From: JBLWXV01 sp048267245
Lineage (GTDB): Bacteria; Bdellovibrionota; Bacteriovoracia; Bacteriovoracales; Bacteriovoracaceae
Assembly (NCBI GenBank): GCA_048267245.1
Contig: JBLWXV010000001.1
Coordinates: 2,341,111-2,405,110 of the forward strand
Reading direction: 5' to 3'
DNA length: 64,000 nt
A program made the position numbers and the translations under genes. Below, piece after piece: positions 9,701 through 17,629 of this stretch (its first letter is position 1; every line of letters begins with the position of its first letter). The notes under the pieces were generated by a model that worked only from the letters and a program-made list of their open reading frames with translations, was not told where the DNA came from and searched no databases.

Positions 9701-10166
9701 AGAGAAACCAAATTGTGTGCTCTACTTTCTTTAACGGTTTAATACTCGCAAGAATATTTATTATTCCCGAAATAAGAAAGCAGATCGCTGTATTTGGCGC
9801 CATTCTCCCAATATGAGAAACTTTAGTAGTCACATAGTGATTCATAAAGAGCTGATCAATTCCAAGACTAATATCAAAAATATATTGAATTAGAGTTAGG
9901 CCTGACAGAGCAGTTGTGAGAATTGCCAAAGTTAATTGCAATTCCTTGTGGCGATAGGTATAGCAAATAAAGCTGAGGCCACTACATAAAAAGCAAAGCG
10001 CCGTATTAAATTGCATGGGAGAAAAATTAGGCTGAATGGTGATGAGTGTCTTATTGTGAGTATACCAACCAAAGATAACAGAAAGGGCAACTAAACAAAC
10101 TAGACCACCCGAGCCCAGTAGCATCAGAAATTGTTTGGTAAGAGAATGGTCCCTAAACTTAAGCAA
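6729..10166 (-). CDS. Membrane hybrid sensor histidine kinase (7TM - sensor - HisKA - HATPase - REC - HPt)
   Basis: 1145 residues. The N-terminal seven membrane helices (about 12-235) contain a motif repeated three times, M-x2-[NH]-T-[AS]-x-C-F, at residues 51, 122 and 186. A periplasmic region (about 240-455) follows, then an eighth helix (about 457-478), a probable GAF-like domain (about 500-625), HisKA with His646 in SHEIRTPMNG, HATPase with N-box NNLIGNAIKFT and G-box GGTGLGLS, a receiver with Asp941 (LMDCHMP), and an HPt domain with His1084 (AHTLKGA). All relay residues are present, so a full multistep phosphorelay is expected. Ligand unknown. Its likely partner is the receiver protein encoded 4 bases overlapping downstream. 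Confidence 0.93.
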   Translation of the reverse strand: MLKFRDHSLTKQFLMLLGSGGLVCLVALSVIFGWYTHNKTLITIQPNFSPMQFNTALCFLCSGLSFICYTYRHKELQLTLAILTTALSGLTLIQYIFDISLGIDQLFMNHYVTTKVSHIGRMAPNTAICFLISGIINILASIKPLKKVEHTIWFLSSVVLSMGVISLLGYLLNVEHGFEWQKYTRMAIHTSICFIMLALGCNLYIYQRIKRYGGRLWISIPISLTSLIIFTLTAQSLKQNEQEALKTVMRSDTELFRSHIDQKITDDIKAFRRFAIYINDNKEVGSQSWDESGEVYYQDFPHYDQIAFLGQDKKILSAYPREGERYKEFEILIRNHRFDEELEKAKSTQGLTLTDSFLNFEHRYKFFYLVPVYDRGAFKGTIVALVSADRFFKDVDDDLHDDFFDYQIFDGQKNIYATKSQLTGMINSLPLSAHAPNWRIDLAPTARYAENITSKLSELIVGIGIFFSLFLGSFANNIQRLRRIQEVSEITMNEQEITNQLLSIPPSTSLDIKYKIERALSIILRLPWLRGVEEGAIVYHSVDGDIIASHGEVALNIWEYDYHDHEEKGYYIVPLNADQNRIGVIVLKLPKGSHYSDGEINFISSCADIISKLIQMHINEINLISTREEAIRAQEIKSEFLANMSHEIRTPMNGIIGMTELLIGEVRNRKTKQYLETIRNSGRTLLNLINDILDYSKLEAKKVVLENIDFDLKVLLHDLEHLFASTAQQKQITISFSIDSNVPNIVKGDETRLRQILNNLIGNAIKFTSRGSVDVRARLLGDIQPGMINIQFEIQDTGIGIPKEAQKNLFQEFSQVDASTTRKYGGTGLGLSICKGLIERMGGEISVESYPNIGSTFIFNICVESSQLKTIESSIAHTLEVSRKMSSMLPLEILVVDDNEINREVAGGLLARLGYTPNFAVNGADALERVEAKRFDLILMDCHMPILDGFEATKLICSSYEKMRPKIVALTASAMKEDVERCHAAGMDDFLSKPIELQALVAAISRVFNFEFESKFHLSQNSRSEDYVDRSGVDFDSLIQSFDNDSALLQRSIEILLRNLDKLVASLGESILSGDVESAILQAHTLKGAVSNFSAKSLYEFASSLESLSRSHKMDEASALFKELKSESIIVRDQLEDFLTKVKAA

Positions 10167-10244
10167 CTCTACTCCAATAGACTTATTTGACTATCTTATC
10201 GGTGTTTAGAGCTTTCTTAAGAGAAAATCGAACCTCAATTTTTC

Positions 10245-10258
10245 TGTAAGGCCTTACA
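10245..10258. promoter_or_regulatory. Perfect 14-bp palindrome upstream of the hybrid kinase gene
   Basis: TGTAAGGCCTTACA is an exact inverted repeat, about 80 bases upstream of the kinase start codon and downstream of the convergent-side gene at 10326. It has no T-tract, so it does not look like a terminator. A dimeric regulator site is plausible, but no promoter boxes could be tied to it. Confidence 0.3.
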
Positions 10259-10325
10259 ATCACTACACATTTTCTAGACGTCCAAATCTTAATCAATAAT
10301 GGGCATAAGAATAATTGGAATTTGT

Positions 10326-10895
10326 CTAATAAGCTGACAGTGAGGAGCGCGAGTTATTAAACGTTAGGAATTTGTTAAGAGTTGAGTGGTAGAGAAAGAG
10401 TTCCTCACCCTCAAAGATGTAGGTATGATAGCGAAAAAGCCCCATGCGCTCACTTATCCTACGTCCTTGATCAGAGACACATTCGGCAAAAAGTAGCGAA
10501 TCTTTGTGGCAGCTATGCTCAAGTGCTTCGATCGCACGGTAGAGAGACTTAATCATTTTGACCGACTGAAAGTCGCTCTTGCCATATATGCTGTAGATAA
10601 AAATATATAAACACTCTCGCTCACTTGGAGCTAAAAGAAAATCTTCTTCAGTAAGATCCGCTTCAAAAGTCGAGTCGTCAGTCATCCTCAACCGCCCCCT
10701 ACTATTTAATGGAAGAGCTATAAGATGAGAGCTAATTTCCATTTTTTCATTAAGTCCTATTAAAAAGAGCTGGGGGTAATGTGTAGCAAGTTTAAGAAGC
10801 AGGTCCTCATTAATGTGAGACTGAACACCATAAAGATCTTGCATTTGATGGTAGAGCTTTTGAATATCAGTAGTACTCTCAATCGAGCGAATCAC
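10326..10895 (-). CDS. Hypothetical protein, possible GNAT-fold
   Basis: 189 residues with no signal peptide or membrane helix. The order of predicted strands and helices, plus a late segment GRRISERMGLFRY that resembles the 'family member loses to neighbour' GNAT helix (typically GRRLFERLGF), suggests an acetyltransferase-like fold. The classical acetyl-CoA loop Q/RxxGxG/A is not evident, so catalytic activity is unsupported. The start overlaps the stop of the SemiSWEET-like gene by 4 bases (ATGA), so the two are probably co-translated. Alternative: an unrelated small cytoplasmic protein. Confidence 0.6.
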   Translation of the reverse strand: MIRSIESTTDIQKLYHQMQDLYGVQSHINEDLLLKLATHYPQLFLIGLNEKMEISSHLIALPLNSRGRLRMTDDSTFEADLTEEDFLLAPSERECLYIFIYSIYGKSDFQSVKMIKSLYRAIEALEHSCHKDSLLFAECVSDQGRRISERMGLFRYHTYIFEGEELFLYHSTLNKFLTFNNSRSSLSAY

Positions 10896-11167
10896 GAAGT
10901 AATCCTTTCACTAAAGCGATATCTGCCATAGAGAGCAAGTAAACTCGCTGGTATTTCAACAATCACCATAACCATGATAGGCCATTCATCTAGGACTAGA
11001 CCATAGTTGAGCCAGGCCAGCTCTGCCAAAAAGAGAGCAACTAGCATTCCGTAAGAGAAGTCACTCGCCGACTTAGTTTTAAACATTTTATAAACTTGGT
11101 GATAGAGGCCCAGAATGAGGAGCACGCTGGCGATTGTGACGAGATAGCGCGAGAGCTCTTCGTACAT
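10892..11167 (-). CDS. SemiSWEET / PQ-loop family small membrane protein
   Basis: 91 residues with three membrane helices (about 7-24, 40-58, 63-82), the size and topology of bacterial SemiSWEET sugar transporters that work as dimers. The segment QVYKMFKTKSASDFSYGM after helix 1 fits the family pattern (x-Q-x-x-K-x-x-x-T-K-S-A-x-x-x-S). The canonical PQ is not strictly kept, so the substrate, and even transport, are uncertain. It is divergent from speE, with about 110 bases between starts, and is followed by a GNAT-like gene overlapping by 4 bases. Confidence 0.7.
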   Translation of the reverse strand: MYEELSRYLVTIASVLLILGLYHQVYKMFKTKSASDFSYGMLVALFLAELAWLNYGLVLDEWPIMVMVIVEIPASLLALYGRYRFSERITS

Positions 11168-11276
11168 TGCTTAATCCTTGGCATTGACAGGAAGGTCAGA
11201 GACTGTTTGAATACACAAACTTTTATATACCACCACCAACAACAATTCGCAATCAAGAACAAGGTGCAGCAATTTC

Positions 11277-12146
11277 ATGTCAGGCCACTGGTTTACAGAA
11301 TCGACCATGAACGAAGGTGTCTACCACGCCTTTGGAATTGAGAGAGTTCTCTTTGAAACAAAGAGTGAGTATCAAGAAATAAAAGTCTACCAAACTAAGC
11401 AGCTTGGCCGACTCCTCACTCTTGATGGCGCAGCAATGATAAGTGAGAAAGACGAGTTCATCTATCACGAGGTCATGGTCCACTGCCCTCTACTTGTACA
11501 GTCACAAACCAAGCATGTCTTAGTCATAGGTGGCGGAGATGGAGGTATCATTCGCGAGCTCTGTCGCTACCCTAGCATTGAGAGAATAGACCTTGTCGAA
11601 ATTGATAGAGAAGTCGTGAGAACTTGCCAAGATTACTTTCCTAATGTCGCTCGCTCACTTGAAAACTCTAGAGTGCACATATTCTACCAAGATGGCATTA
11701 AATTCCTAGAAGATACTTCTAGAGAGGGTGTTAAGTACGACTTAATCATCATCGACTCCACTGACCCTGTAGGACTGGCAAAAGATCTCTATTCAAATTC
11801 CTTCTACGAACTTATTCACAAAACGTTAAGTGATGAAGGAATTTTCATGTCGCAAACAGGAACACCACTCTTTGATGAGTTTGGGATTCGAGAAAATTAC
11901 AGACAACTCGGCCAGCACTTTAAGAAAGTTCAGGCCATCTGCGCCCCAATTCTCATCTATCCTGGAGTACACTGGACATTTGCGGCAGCTTCTAAAAAAT
12001 GGAGCATGCAAGATTTTAAGGAAGCAAAACTCAGCGAATACTCAACATTTTCTGACCAACTCAAATGGCATAATCCTCCCTGGCAAAGCTGTGCTACCGA
12101 GTTACCCAATATTTATAAAAAGAAAATCTTCGGTGAAGATTTCTAA
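11277..12146 (+). CDS. speE: Polyamine aminopropyltransferase (spermidine synthase)
   Basis: 289 residues (E. coli SpeE 288). Transfers an aminopropyl group from decarboxylated SAM to putrescine. Seen are the N-terminal beta-barrel (WFTEST..YHAFGIERVLFETKS), DEFIYHEVMVHCPLL, the nucleotide-binding GGGDGGIIRELCRYPS and VEID, and the catalytic DSTDPVG loop. The 11277 ATG reproduces the family N-terminus; an internal ATG at 11307 would remove it. No speD-like decarboxylase is visible in the window. Its stop overlaps the convergent DUF808 gene by 4 bases. Confidence 0.93.
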   Translation: MSGHWFTESTMNEGVYHAFGIERVLFETKSEYQEIKVYQTKQLGRLLTLDGAAMISEKDEFIYHEVMVHCPLLVQSQTKHVLVIGGGDGGIIRELCRYPSIERIDLVEIDREVVRTCQDYFPNVARSLENSRVHIFYQDGIKFLEDTSREGVKYDLIIIDSTDPVGLAKDLYSNSFYELIHKTLSDEGIFMSQTGTPLFDEFGIRENYRQLGQHFKKVQAICAPILIYPGVHWTFAAASKKWSMQDFKEAKLSEYSTFSDQLKWHNPPWQSCATELPNIYKKKIFGEDF

Positions 12147-12949
12147 GCTATCAGAGAGCGCAACCTAGTTGCGAGAGCAACAATTCCCAAAACAATAAAG
12201 CCAGCAAAAAGTCCAAGAATTAAATTCTGTAGGAGCTCTAGAGTGTATAGAGGCAAGTGAAAAGTATGAGTAACGATGCCGCCGCCAACGAGAAACATCG
12301 CAATTGTTCCAATAATACCCAAACCGCGCATTAACTTAGGCATAAGAGTGATCAACATAGGCCCCAAGCGCTTGTAGCCTCTTGTTGTGAGCAAGACTCC
12401 AAAATCGTCAATTTTTACTAAGAGGGCCACTAAACCGTAGATAACAATAGAAGCGACAACTCCAACAATACAAAGGGAGACAATTTGTTCGAGGTAACTT
12501 CCAGTGAGTGAGCTTTTAGCGATGACGATAATCTCGACAGACAAGATAAGGTCCGTCCTGATTGCGCCTTTTATTTTTTGGGCCTCAGTAGCGTCTTTGA
12601 TCGCTTTCTCATTTGGATCACCAAAAAACTTCTCAAATACTTTATGAGCACCTTCATAACTCAGATAGAGTCCGCCAAGAAAAAGTATCCCCGATATAAT
12701 ACTCTCCGAAATGAGCGAGAGTAAAAGAACTGCAGCAATACATATAACTTTGTTTAAAAGAGAGCCAAGGAATATGGCCCCCACTATGGGAAGTTCTCGC
12801 GCGGCCGCAGAGCCATGAACGACGGCCGAATTGACCGCTAAATCATCTGACATAAGTGCACTGGTTTTCTTAAGCGCAATTTTTGTCATCACCGAAATAT
12901 CGTCTAATGTTGTAGCAATGTCATCAAGAAGACTGAGTAAACTGATCAT
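12143..12949 (-). CDS. YedI/DUF808 family membrane protein
   Basis: 268 residues. The N-terminus LLDDIATTLDDISVMTKIA followed by KKTSALMSDDLAVN is the signature of the DUF808 family (E. coli YedI, about 305 residues). Several membrane helices follow (about 58-85, 88-105, 140-185, 205-262). Molecular function is unknown in the family. Convergent with speE, with a 4-base overlap of stop codons. This copy is about 35 residues shorter than YedI, mainly in the loops, with no sign of damage. Confidence 0.85.
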   Translation of the reverse strand: MISLLSLLDDIATTLDDISVMTKIALKKTSALMSDDLAVNSAVVHGSAAARELPIVGAIFLGSLLNKVICIAAVLLLSLISESIISGILFLGGLYLSYEGAHKVFEKFFGDPNEKAIKDATEAQKIKGAIRTDLILSVEIIVIAKSSLTGSYLEQIVSLCIVGVVASIVIYGLVALLVKIDDFGVLLTTRGYKRLGPMLITLMPKLMRGLGIIGTIAMFLVGGGIVTHTFHLPLYTLELLQNLILGLFAGFIVLGIVALATRLRSLIA

Positions 12950-12973
12950 TGCTCCAGTATAAAGGGCAAACCT

Positions 12974-13333
12974 CTAGTTTACTATGTCTTCTAAGACTTT
13001 TTTTCTAGCTCTGATGCGAGGAGAACTTGCCTTTGAACTTAAGGACTTTTGAAGTTCTCTCACTTGCGCCTCAAGAGCTTGAACTTTATCCTCATAAATC
13101 TCGCTGGATCTCTCTAAGCGATATATTTCTAAATGGAGATCCTTGAGCTTACTGGCACTCGCTACATTAAGGCCACTAAACATCATACTCCAGAGAAATT
13201 CATTATTTCTCTGCAACCAAAGGTTGGCATTGATAACTCCAGAGACAACGCCGAGTACTTTCTCACTGCGTGAGAGTTCTTGTAATTTATGATCAACTTT
13301 AGCAAGTGATAGATTTTTAACAATATTAAGCAT
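12974..13333 (-). CDS. Small coiled-coil protein of the PHA operon (PhaE-like role possible)
   Basis: 119 residues. The start is placed at the ATG at 13333, which has an AGGTGG ribosome site about five bases upstream and overlaps the end of phaC by 8 bases; the frame stays open further upstream inside phaC but without such a site. Residues about 70-105 are a predicted coiled coil (LHLEIYRLERSSEIYEDKV) with a basic C-terminus. Class III PHA synthases need a PhaE subunit, whose conserved part is a short C-terminal region. Position and coiled coil fit a PhaE- or PhaR-like partner, but sequence similarity is not clear. Inference only. Confidence 0.7.
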   Translation of the reverse strand: MLNIVKNLSLAKVDHKLQELSRSEKVLGVVSGVINANLWLQRNNEFLWSMMFSGLNVASASKLKDLHLEIYRLERSSEIYEDKVQALEAQVRELQKSLSSKASSPRIRARKKVLEDIVN

Positions 13334-14408
13334 AGACCACCTTTTGATTTGAAATAGGTTGTTTCTCATGTAGCCACTGACTGAGCGTGGCCCAGAGATT
13401 AGTTTTATGTTTATCGCTAATAAGACAGCCGATATGGCCTCCGCGAAGCTCAAGCTGCAAATAATCCTTTGAACTCACAGAATCTTTGAGCGCCATTGAA
13501 CTCTCCGGAGGAACAATCACATCTCCTGCGCAGTAGAGATTCAAAATTGGACAGCTAATTTTACTTAGATCAATTACTTGATCGCCCATTTCAAAGCTTC
13601 CAGCAACGAGACGGTTTTCGCGGTAGAGTTCTTGAATAAATTTTGAATAACTCTTGCCTGGGAAGTGGATGGCGTCTTTAAGCCAACACTCCATGGCCAC
13701 ATACTTGCGAATGAATTCTTTATTGGGCCCATACTTAAAGAGCATTTGATATTTACGAAATTCTCCTAAGGGCTCAATTAACTTAAATGACTGCGCCAGG
13801 AAGTTTCCGGAAATATTGCCCCAAACCTCTCCCATCTTTGCCAAATCAATCGACGAACTCTTGGCCCAATGTGAGAGAATACTGGTGTTTTCAAAATCAA
13901 TGGGCGTCGTTAACATTGACAGCGCACTTACCGACTCTGGGTAGATTGAAGCGTAGATCGCGGCCAGCGTACCACCGATACATTGACCAAAAATGGCTAT
14001 TTCGCCGACTCCAGCATGTTCACAACTTTTTAAGTGGGCCCAGCGCAGCCAATTGCTTACATGATCTTCAAGACTAGCAAATTGATCTTGCTCGCGGGAA
14101 TTTCCCCAATCAAGTAGGTAGACATCAATGCCAGATTCAACAAGTGCCTCAATTAAGCTACAGCCGGGGTAGAGATCGAGAATATAGTAGCGATTAATAA
14201 GAGAGGGCACGATGAATACGTGGGACCCTCTGCGCTTTGTTTGAGAGCTTTTAAAATACTTAAGCTCGGCGCGACCACGCCTTGCAAGTACCCAGTGTGG
14301 TGTACTTGCGACGTGATGCCTAGCTGGATGAACTTTTAGGCCGCCTATCCCTTTAAGACGAGAAATCTCACTTAGAAGGCGAGAGCGACCTTGCTCCCAC
14401 AACTTCAT
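13326..14408 (-). CDS. phaC: Class III-like poly(3-hydroxyalkanoate) synthase catalytic subunit
   Basis: 360 residues, the size of class III PhaC (about 355) rather than class I (about 590). Alpha/beta-hydrolase fold with lipase-box-like FGQCIGGTLAA giving nucleophile Cys143, Asp296 in CAGDVIVPPESS and His325 in RGGHIGC, the Cys-Asp-His triad of PHA synthases. The conserved VFIVPSLINRYYILDL and YLLDWG segments are also present. It polymerises 3-hydroxyacyl-CoA onto granules in the cytoplasm. It sits between a phasin-like gene (2 bases upstream) and a small coiled-coil gene (8-base overlap), forming a compact three-gene operon. phaA/phaB are not in the window. Confidence 0.88.
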   Translation of the reverse strand: MKLWEQGRSRLLSEISRLKGIGGLKVHPARHHVASTPHWVLARRGRAELKYFKSSQTKRRGSHVFIVPSLINRYYILDLYPGCSLIEALVESGIDVYLLDWGNSREQDQFASLEDHVSNWLRWAHLKSCEHAGVGEIAIFGQCIGGTLAAIYASIYPESVSALSMLTTPIDFENTSILSHWAKSSSIDLAKMGEVWGNISGNFLAQSFKLIEPLGEFRKYQMLFKYGPNKEFIRKYVAMECWLKDAIHFPGKSYSKFIQELYRENRLVAGSFEMGDQVIDLSKISCPILNLYCAGDVIVPPESSMALKDSVSSKDYLQLELRGGHIGCLISDKHKTNLWATLSQWLHEKQPISNQKVVYA

Positions 14409-14410
14409 GA

Positions 14411-14698
14411 TTACTTTGCGGCTTTAAGTACAGTCTCTTTTGGAGAAAATGTCTTAGAGTAATTTTGAACAGTTTCGTGCCACATATCGCGGGCCGTTTC
14501 TGTTTGCTTCATCCACTCTGACCACATTGTCTTTTGAGTCTTCATTCCAAGTTCCATGATTTCCTTGGCCTGGCCAAATCCACCTTCAACCACACGTGCG
14601 GCTTCGACAGAAACTTTGTTATTGAAGTCACTCACTTGTTCGTAGGATCTCTTTACGAGAGAAGAAATTTCACCTGTGATGGCATTGATATGTTCCAT
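14411..14698 (-). CDS. Phasin-like PHA granule-associated protein
   Basis: 95 residues from the ATG at 14698, chosen because GGGAGG lies five bases upstream; a GTG at 14719 is in frame but has no site. The sequence is amphipathic and helical without cysteines, with the phasin-like pattern of regularly spaced hydrophobics (SVEAARVVEGGFGQAKEIME) and a Trp-rich segment MWSEWMKQTETARDMW. Phasins coat PHA granules and influence granule size. The gene ends 2 bases before phaC, which is the strongest support for the role. An acyl-carrier or unrelated helical protein cannot be excluded from sequence alone. Confidence 0.75.
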   Translation of the reverse strand: MEHINAITGEISSLVKRSYEQVSDFNNKVSVEAARVVEGGFGQAKEIMELGMKTQKTMWSEWMKQTETARDMWHETVQNYSKTFSPKETVLKAAK

Positions 14699-14777
14699 GA
14701 CAACCTCCCTATCGGTCACGTTGAACGTTTATTGTTTAAATTTAGCTTGTTTATTTTTAACTTGCAGTAACTTTTTA

Positions 14778-14787
14778 TACAATTGTA
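14778..14787. promoter_or_regulatory. Palindrome in the divergent phaP / hydrolase intergenic region
   Basis: TACAATTGTA is an exact 10-bp inverted repeat in the AT-rich 136-base gap between the divergent phasin-like gene and the alpha/beta hydrolase gene. It could be an operator serving both directions. Being short and AT-rich, it could also be chance. Confidence 0.2.
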
Positions 14788-14834
14788 CAATTTTATAAGA
14801 TTTGCCCCAATATTCGCACAATTAAAGGTGATAC

Positions 14835-15746
14835 ATGAGTGAGACAGTCAGAGAAAATCCTTCCGCCAAGGCCATTGATCTATGTGAAGAGGTTCACACC
14901 ATCGACCTTCACAAGCTAAAGCTGGATGTGCATAGCCTTGGGTACATGAGGGGCAAGAGAGCGATCGTGATACTACCGGGACTTGATGACAGCGTGTTCT
15001 TCTACCGCCATGCCTTCGAGTTGATCGCCAGGCACAATCCGGAGTGGTCAGTGCTAGGGATAGATCTACGCGGCCAAGGCCACACTAGAGATGCCGAAGG
15101 AAATATAGCAAGCGACAAAGTCACGCTTGAAGAACAGTGCCTTATACTCAGAGCGATCCTGCAGCAGTATGCCCTTAAAGAAGTCTTTCTTGTCGCCTTG
15201 TCCTACGGCGCAGGTGTCGCGCTAAAGTACGCGAGTCTGCATTCAGGTGAAATCGCTGGACTTGGTTTAATCGCTCCCTATGTGACAAATTTCAAAGCCT
15301 ATCGCCCAGGGCCTACAGGTCTCTACTACTCGCTCATTTCATTAAATCCCATGGCCAAGCCTCTCTCTAGGTACGGACTTCCCTCATATTTTCTAAGCGC
15401 CAAACTTAAAGGAAGGCTCAACCAAGATTCTAACTGGACGCCTGCGAGGATGAGAGCCCTCACAAAACTCACCCTTGGAATACTAGATCTAGACACTGAT
15501 AAATCATTAGATCAGTTAAGCGACTTACCTATAGGAGTGCACTTGCTCACCGCTTGTGAAGATAGAGTCGTCCCAATAGCAGCGCACAGACACTTCTATA
15601 ATAGAATTCCCAAAAATATAGAAAAGTCATTTTCACTGGAAGATGGAATTGGCCACCGCGTCCTTCAAGATCATCCCCGTCAAGCAGCGTATTGGGTAGG
15701 AAGAATTCTAACAGACTGGTCCGTTAAAAAATTAAGTAAAATTTAA
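14835..15746 (+). CDS. Alpha/beta-hydrolase family protein
   Basis: 303 residues, cytoplasmic (no signal). Oxyanion region ILPGLDDSVFFYR, conserved GIDLRGQGHT after strand 4, nucleophile elbow ALSYGAGVA (Ser), acid CEDRVVPI and His in GIGHRVLQDHP, so a complete Ser-Asp-His triad is present. This resembles monoacylglycerol lipase-like esterases. A good AGGTG site precedes the ATG. It is divergent from the phasin-phaC operon, which makes a role in lipid or PHA turnover possible, but substrate cannot be read from sequence. Confidence 0.85.
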   Translation: MSETVRENPSAKAIDLCEEVHTIDLHKLKLDVHSLGYMRGKRAIVILPGLDDSVFFYRHAFELIARHNPEWSVLGIDLRGQGHTRDAEGNIASDKVTLEEQCLILRAILQQYALKEVFLVALSYGAGVALKYASLHSGEIAGLGLIAPYVTNFKAYRPGPTGLYYSLISLNPMAKPLSRYGLPSYFLSAKLKGRLNQDSNWTPARMRALTKLTLGILDLDTDKSLDQLSDLPIGVHLLTACEDRVVPIAAHRHFYNRIPKNIEKSFSLEDGIGHRVLQDHPRQAAYWVGRILTDWSVKKLSKI

Positions 15747-15781
15747 TAGTTAAGTCGATTCGAGAGAAGTAAGATGAGGCG

Positions 15782-16477
15782 ATGAAGCTAAAAGGAAGCT
15801 TAATTATTCTTATCTACCTTCTCCTGTCTCTGGCACAGGCACAAACCCCTGTTACGTTAAAAATTGGGGCCCTCAACTATCCTCCATATTTTGAAATCTC
15901 TGGGACAGGTCAGGCAAAAGGAATAGGGGTAGAAGTAATAGAATCGCTCTACTCACCAGACTTCAAACTCTTCTGGGTCGATGTCCCTCTCAATCGCGGC
16001 ATGATGGCCATCGAGCAAGGACACATTGATATCTACACCGCCTACACGAATGATCTAAAGAAGTATCCCAAGCTTCAATTTGCGACTTCCCCCTACCTCA
16101 CCCTATCACCTCAACTTTGTGGCAAAGGGGAAATTAATTTTTCAGAAAGTTATAGTGAACTAGATGGAAAAACCATCGTCGCCCCCGCCCCTAGTAAGAT
16201 GATTGACCGCATAAGCACTCATAAAGCAAAGATTATGAGAGTCAGCTACGGTCAAGACTATGTGGCCAAAAGCACTAAGCTCATCGCTCTTAAGCGCGCA
16301 GACTACTTCTTCGCACCAACAGACCACTTCGTCGCCGATTTTCTAAAATCAAACCCCGATTTCAAATGTGGCCCCTTTGGACCCAGCTACAGGGCCTATC
16401 TTTCGGCCAAAAAGGAAGGTGCCTTCGCCAAACACTTAAAGGAAGTGCCTATGCGACAGGCGAAAAATACTCCTTAA
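15782..16477 (+). CDS. Periplasmic solute-binding-protein-like protein (SBP family 3)
   Basis: 231 residues with signal peptide (KLKGSLIILIYLLLSLAQAQ, cleavage near residue 20). The mature start LKIGALNYPPYFEISGTGQ and later GMMAIEQGHIDIYTAY have the layout of family 3 extracellular binding proteins (amino-acid/polar ligand type). It is followed by no permease or ATPase gene, so it may be a stand-alone sensor or scavenging protein. It lies 35 bases downstream of the hydrolase gene and could share its transcript. Confidence 0.75.
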   Translation: MKLKGSLIILIYLLLSLAQAQTPVTLKIGALNYPPYFEISGTGQAKGIGVEVIESLYSPDFKLFWVDVPLNRGMMAIEQGHIDIYTAYTNDLKKYPKLQFATSPYLTLSPQLCGKGEINFSESYSELDGKTIVAPAPSKMIDRISTHKAKIMRVSYGQDYVAKSTKLIALKRADYFFAPTDHFVADFLKSNPDFKCGPFGPSYRAYLSAKKEGAFAKHLKEVPMRQAKNTP

Positions 16478-16623
16478 TTATCATTGTACAAGTACATGAA
16501 ATCTCAAGAATCAATGCGACCATTGGGATTCATTGAGCGCATCATCGATCACTTAGCACATAGATAATCTTGAGTACCTCCAAAACTTCCAATGGGAGAT
16601 GATACAAAAAATAGGAGGTATCA

Positions 16624-17121
16624 ATGAAACTCATTCAAAAATTAATTATTATCACAACTGCCCTTAGTTCCCTACAAGCACTGGCAGGCCTAAGCGGTCA
16701 GTATCAAATTTCTAGTTGTAGCGGTGACACACAAAGAGGCTTTGCCATTCCCTTTATTGGTAACGGCCTCCAAGTAAGCGGCGTCGGATCATATATCAAC
16801 ATAGACGTCTCCGTTGATCAGGATGGGGATACCATTCTTGACTTAGACAATAATAGTAATAGCTTTAGTTGGCCGCTGATTGCGCTAGATATGGATAATT
16901 ATAAAAATGCTAAATATGAGATATCTAAAAATCGCATTGCCTACAAAAACAAAGGCCGAAGTCTCGGCATGTGTGGTTCTGATTCAAACTTGAGTATCTC
17001 CTATCCGTGTCTCAAGAAATCCGATGAGAGTTGGTCATTCATAAAGAAACCTAGTGGAGTCGTGATCTATGAGGCCAAGCAAGCAGAGAGAGCTCTCTCC
17101 TGTGAACTAAAGCCGCTCTAG
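16624..17121 (+). CDS. Secreted hypothetical protein
   Basis: 165 residues with a clear signal peptide (cleavage around ALAG, residues 19-22) and an excellent ribosome site (AGGAGG, five bases from ATG). The mature protein is beta-rich and has six cysteines, suggesting disulfides in the periplasm or outside. No family recognised. The preceding 146 bases (16478-16623) hold no gene. Convergent with the HPF-like gene. Confidence 0.75.
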   Translation: MKLIQKLIIITTALSSLQALAGLSGQYQISSCSGDTQRGFAIPFIGNGLQVSGVGSYINIDVSVDQDGDTILDLDNNSNSFSWPLIALDMDNYKNAKYEISKNRIAYKNKGRSLGMCGSDSNLSISYPCLKKSDESWSFIKKPSGVVIYEAKQAERALSCELKPL

Positions 17122-17130
17122 TCTAATCGC

Positions 17131-17493
17131 TTAGCTAGCATATGGAACATCTGGGAGCGGGGACTTCATCCCCGCGCTCTCATGATACTTTTTCCAAGCG
17201 TGAAATTGTGCATCCATTTTTTCAATTACCCGCACGATTGTCATGGCCAAATTCTTCCTCGTCGTGCGCGCCCTAAAGACGTGCGAAAAAGAAGTGACAA
17301 CTAAACTAGCGCGCAATCCAGTAGGGACTTTAATCACTGTCAGCGATAAATGTGACTCCGAAGGAGACCTCTCTTCTAACTCGAGCAAGTCTTCAAGAAT
17401 TCTCACTCGCTCGTCTTCAGTTAAAGTGAAACCAATTGTTGTCAATTTTGGTTGTAAATCTTCAAGATCATAAAAAAGGTAATTCTGTTTCAT
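17131..17493 (-). CDS. HPF/RaiA-like small protein (possible ribosome hibernation factor)
   Basis: 120 residues. The central and C-terminal part (ASLVVTSFSHVFRARTTRKN followed by a helix ending EKMDAQFHAWKKYH) has the strand-strand-helix pattern and spacing of hibernation-promoting/YfiA proteins, where the last helix reads LxRQLxKxK. N-terminal similarity is weak, so this is a fold-level suggestion. No long C-terminal extension, as in short HPF. If right, it would bind the 30S decoding region in stationary cells. Confidence 0.55.
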   Translation of the reverse strand: MKQNYLFYDLEDLQPKLTTIGFTLTEDERVRILEDLLELEERSPSESHLSLTVIKVPTGLRASLVVTSFSHVFRARTTRKNLAMTIVRVIEKMDAQFHAWKKYHESAGMKSPLPDVPYAS

Positions 17494-17629
17494 GCAAACC
17501 TTCCTAGAAAAGCAAACACAAAACTAGCTTTAGGCCAGATGAAGAATTAGGTGACTCTCCATAAGAATCATTTTGAACTTAATTCTGGGGAAGTCAATAG
17601 GCCCTAAACTTCAAACGGACGAGCGCAAT

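Noticed and set aside
13334..13453. Upstream extension of the small PHA operon gene inside phaC
   Set aside because: The open frame continues but the ribosome site AGGTGG points to the ATG at 13333, and the extra region is the phaC C-terminus in another frame.
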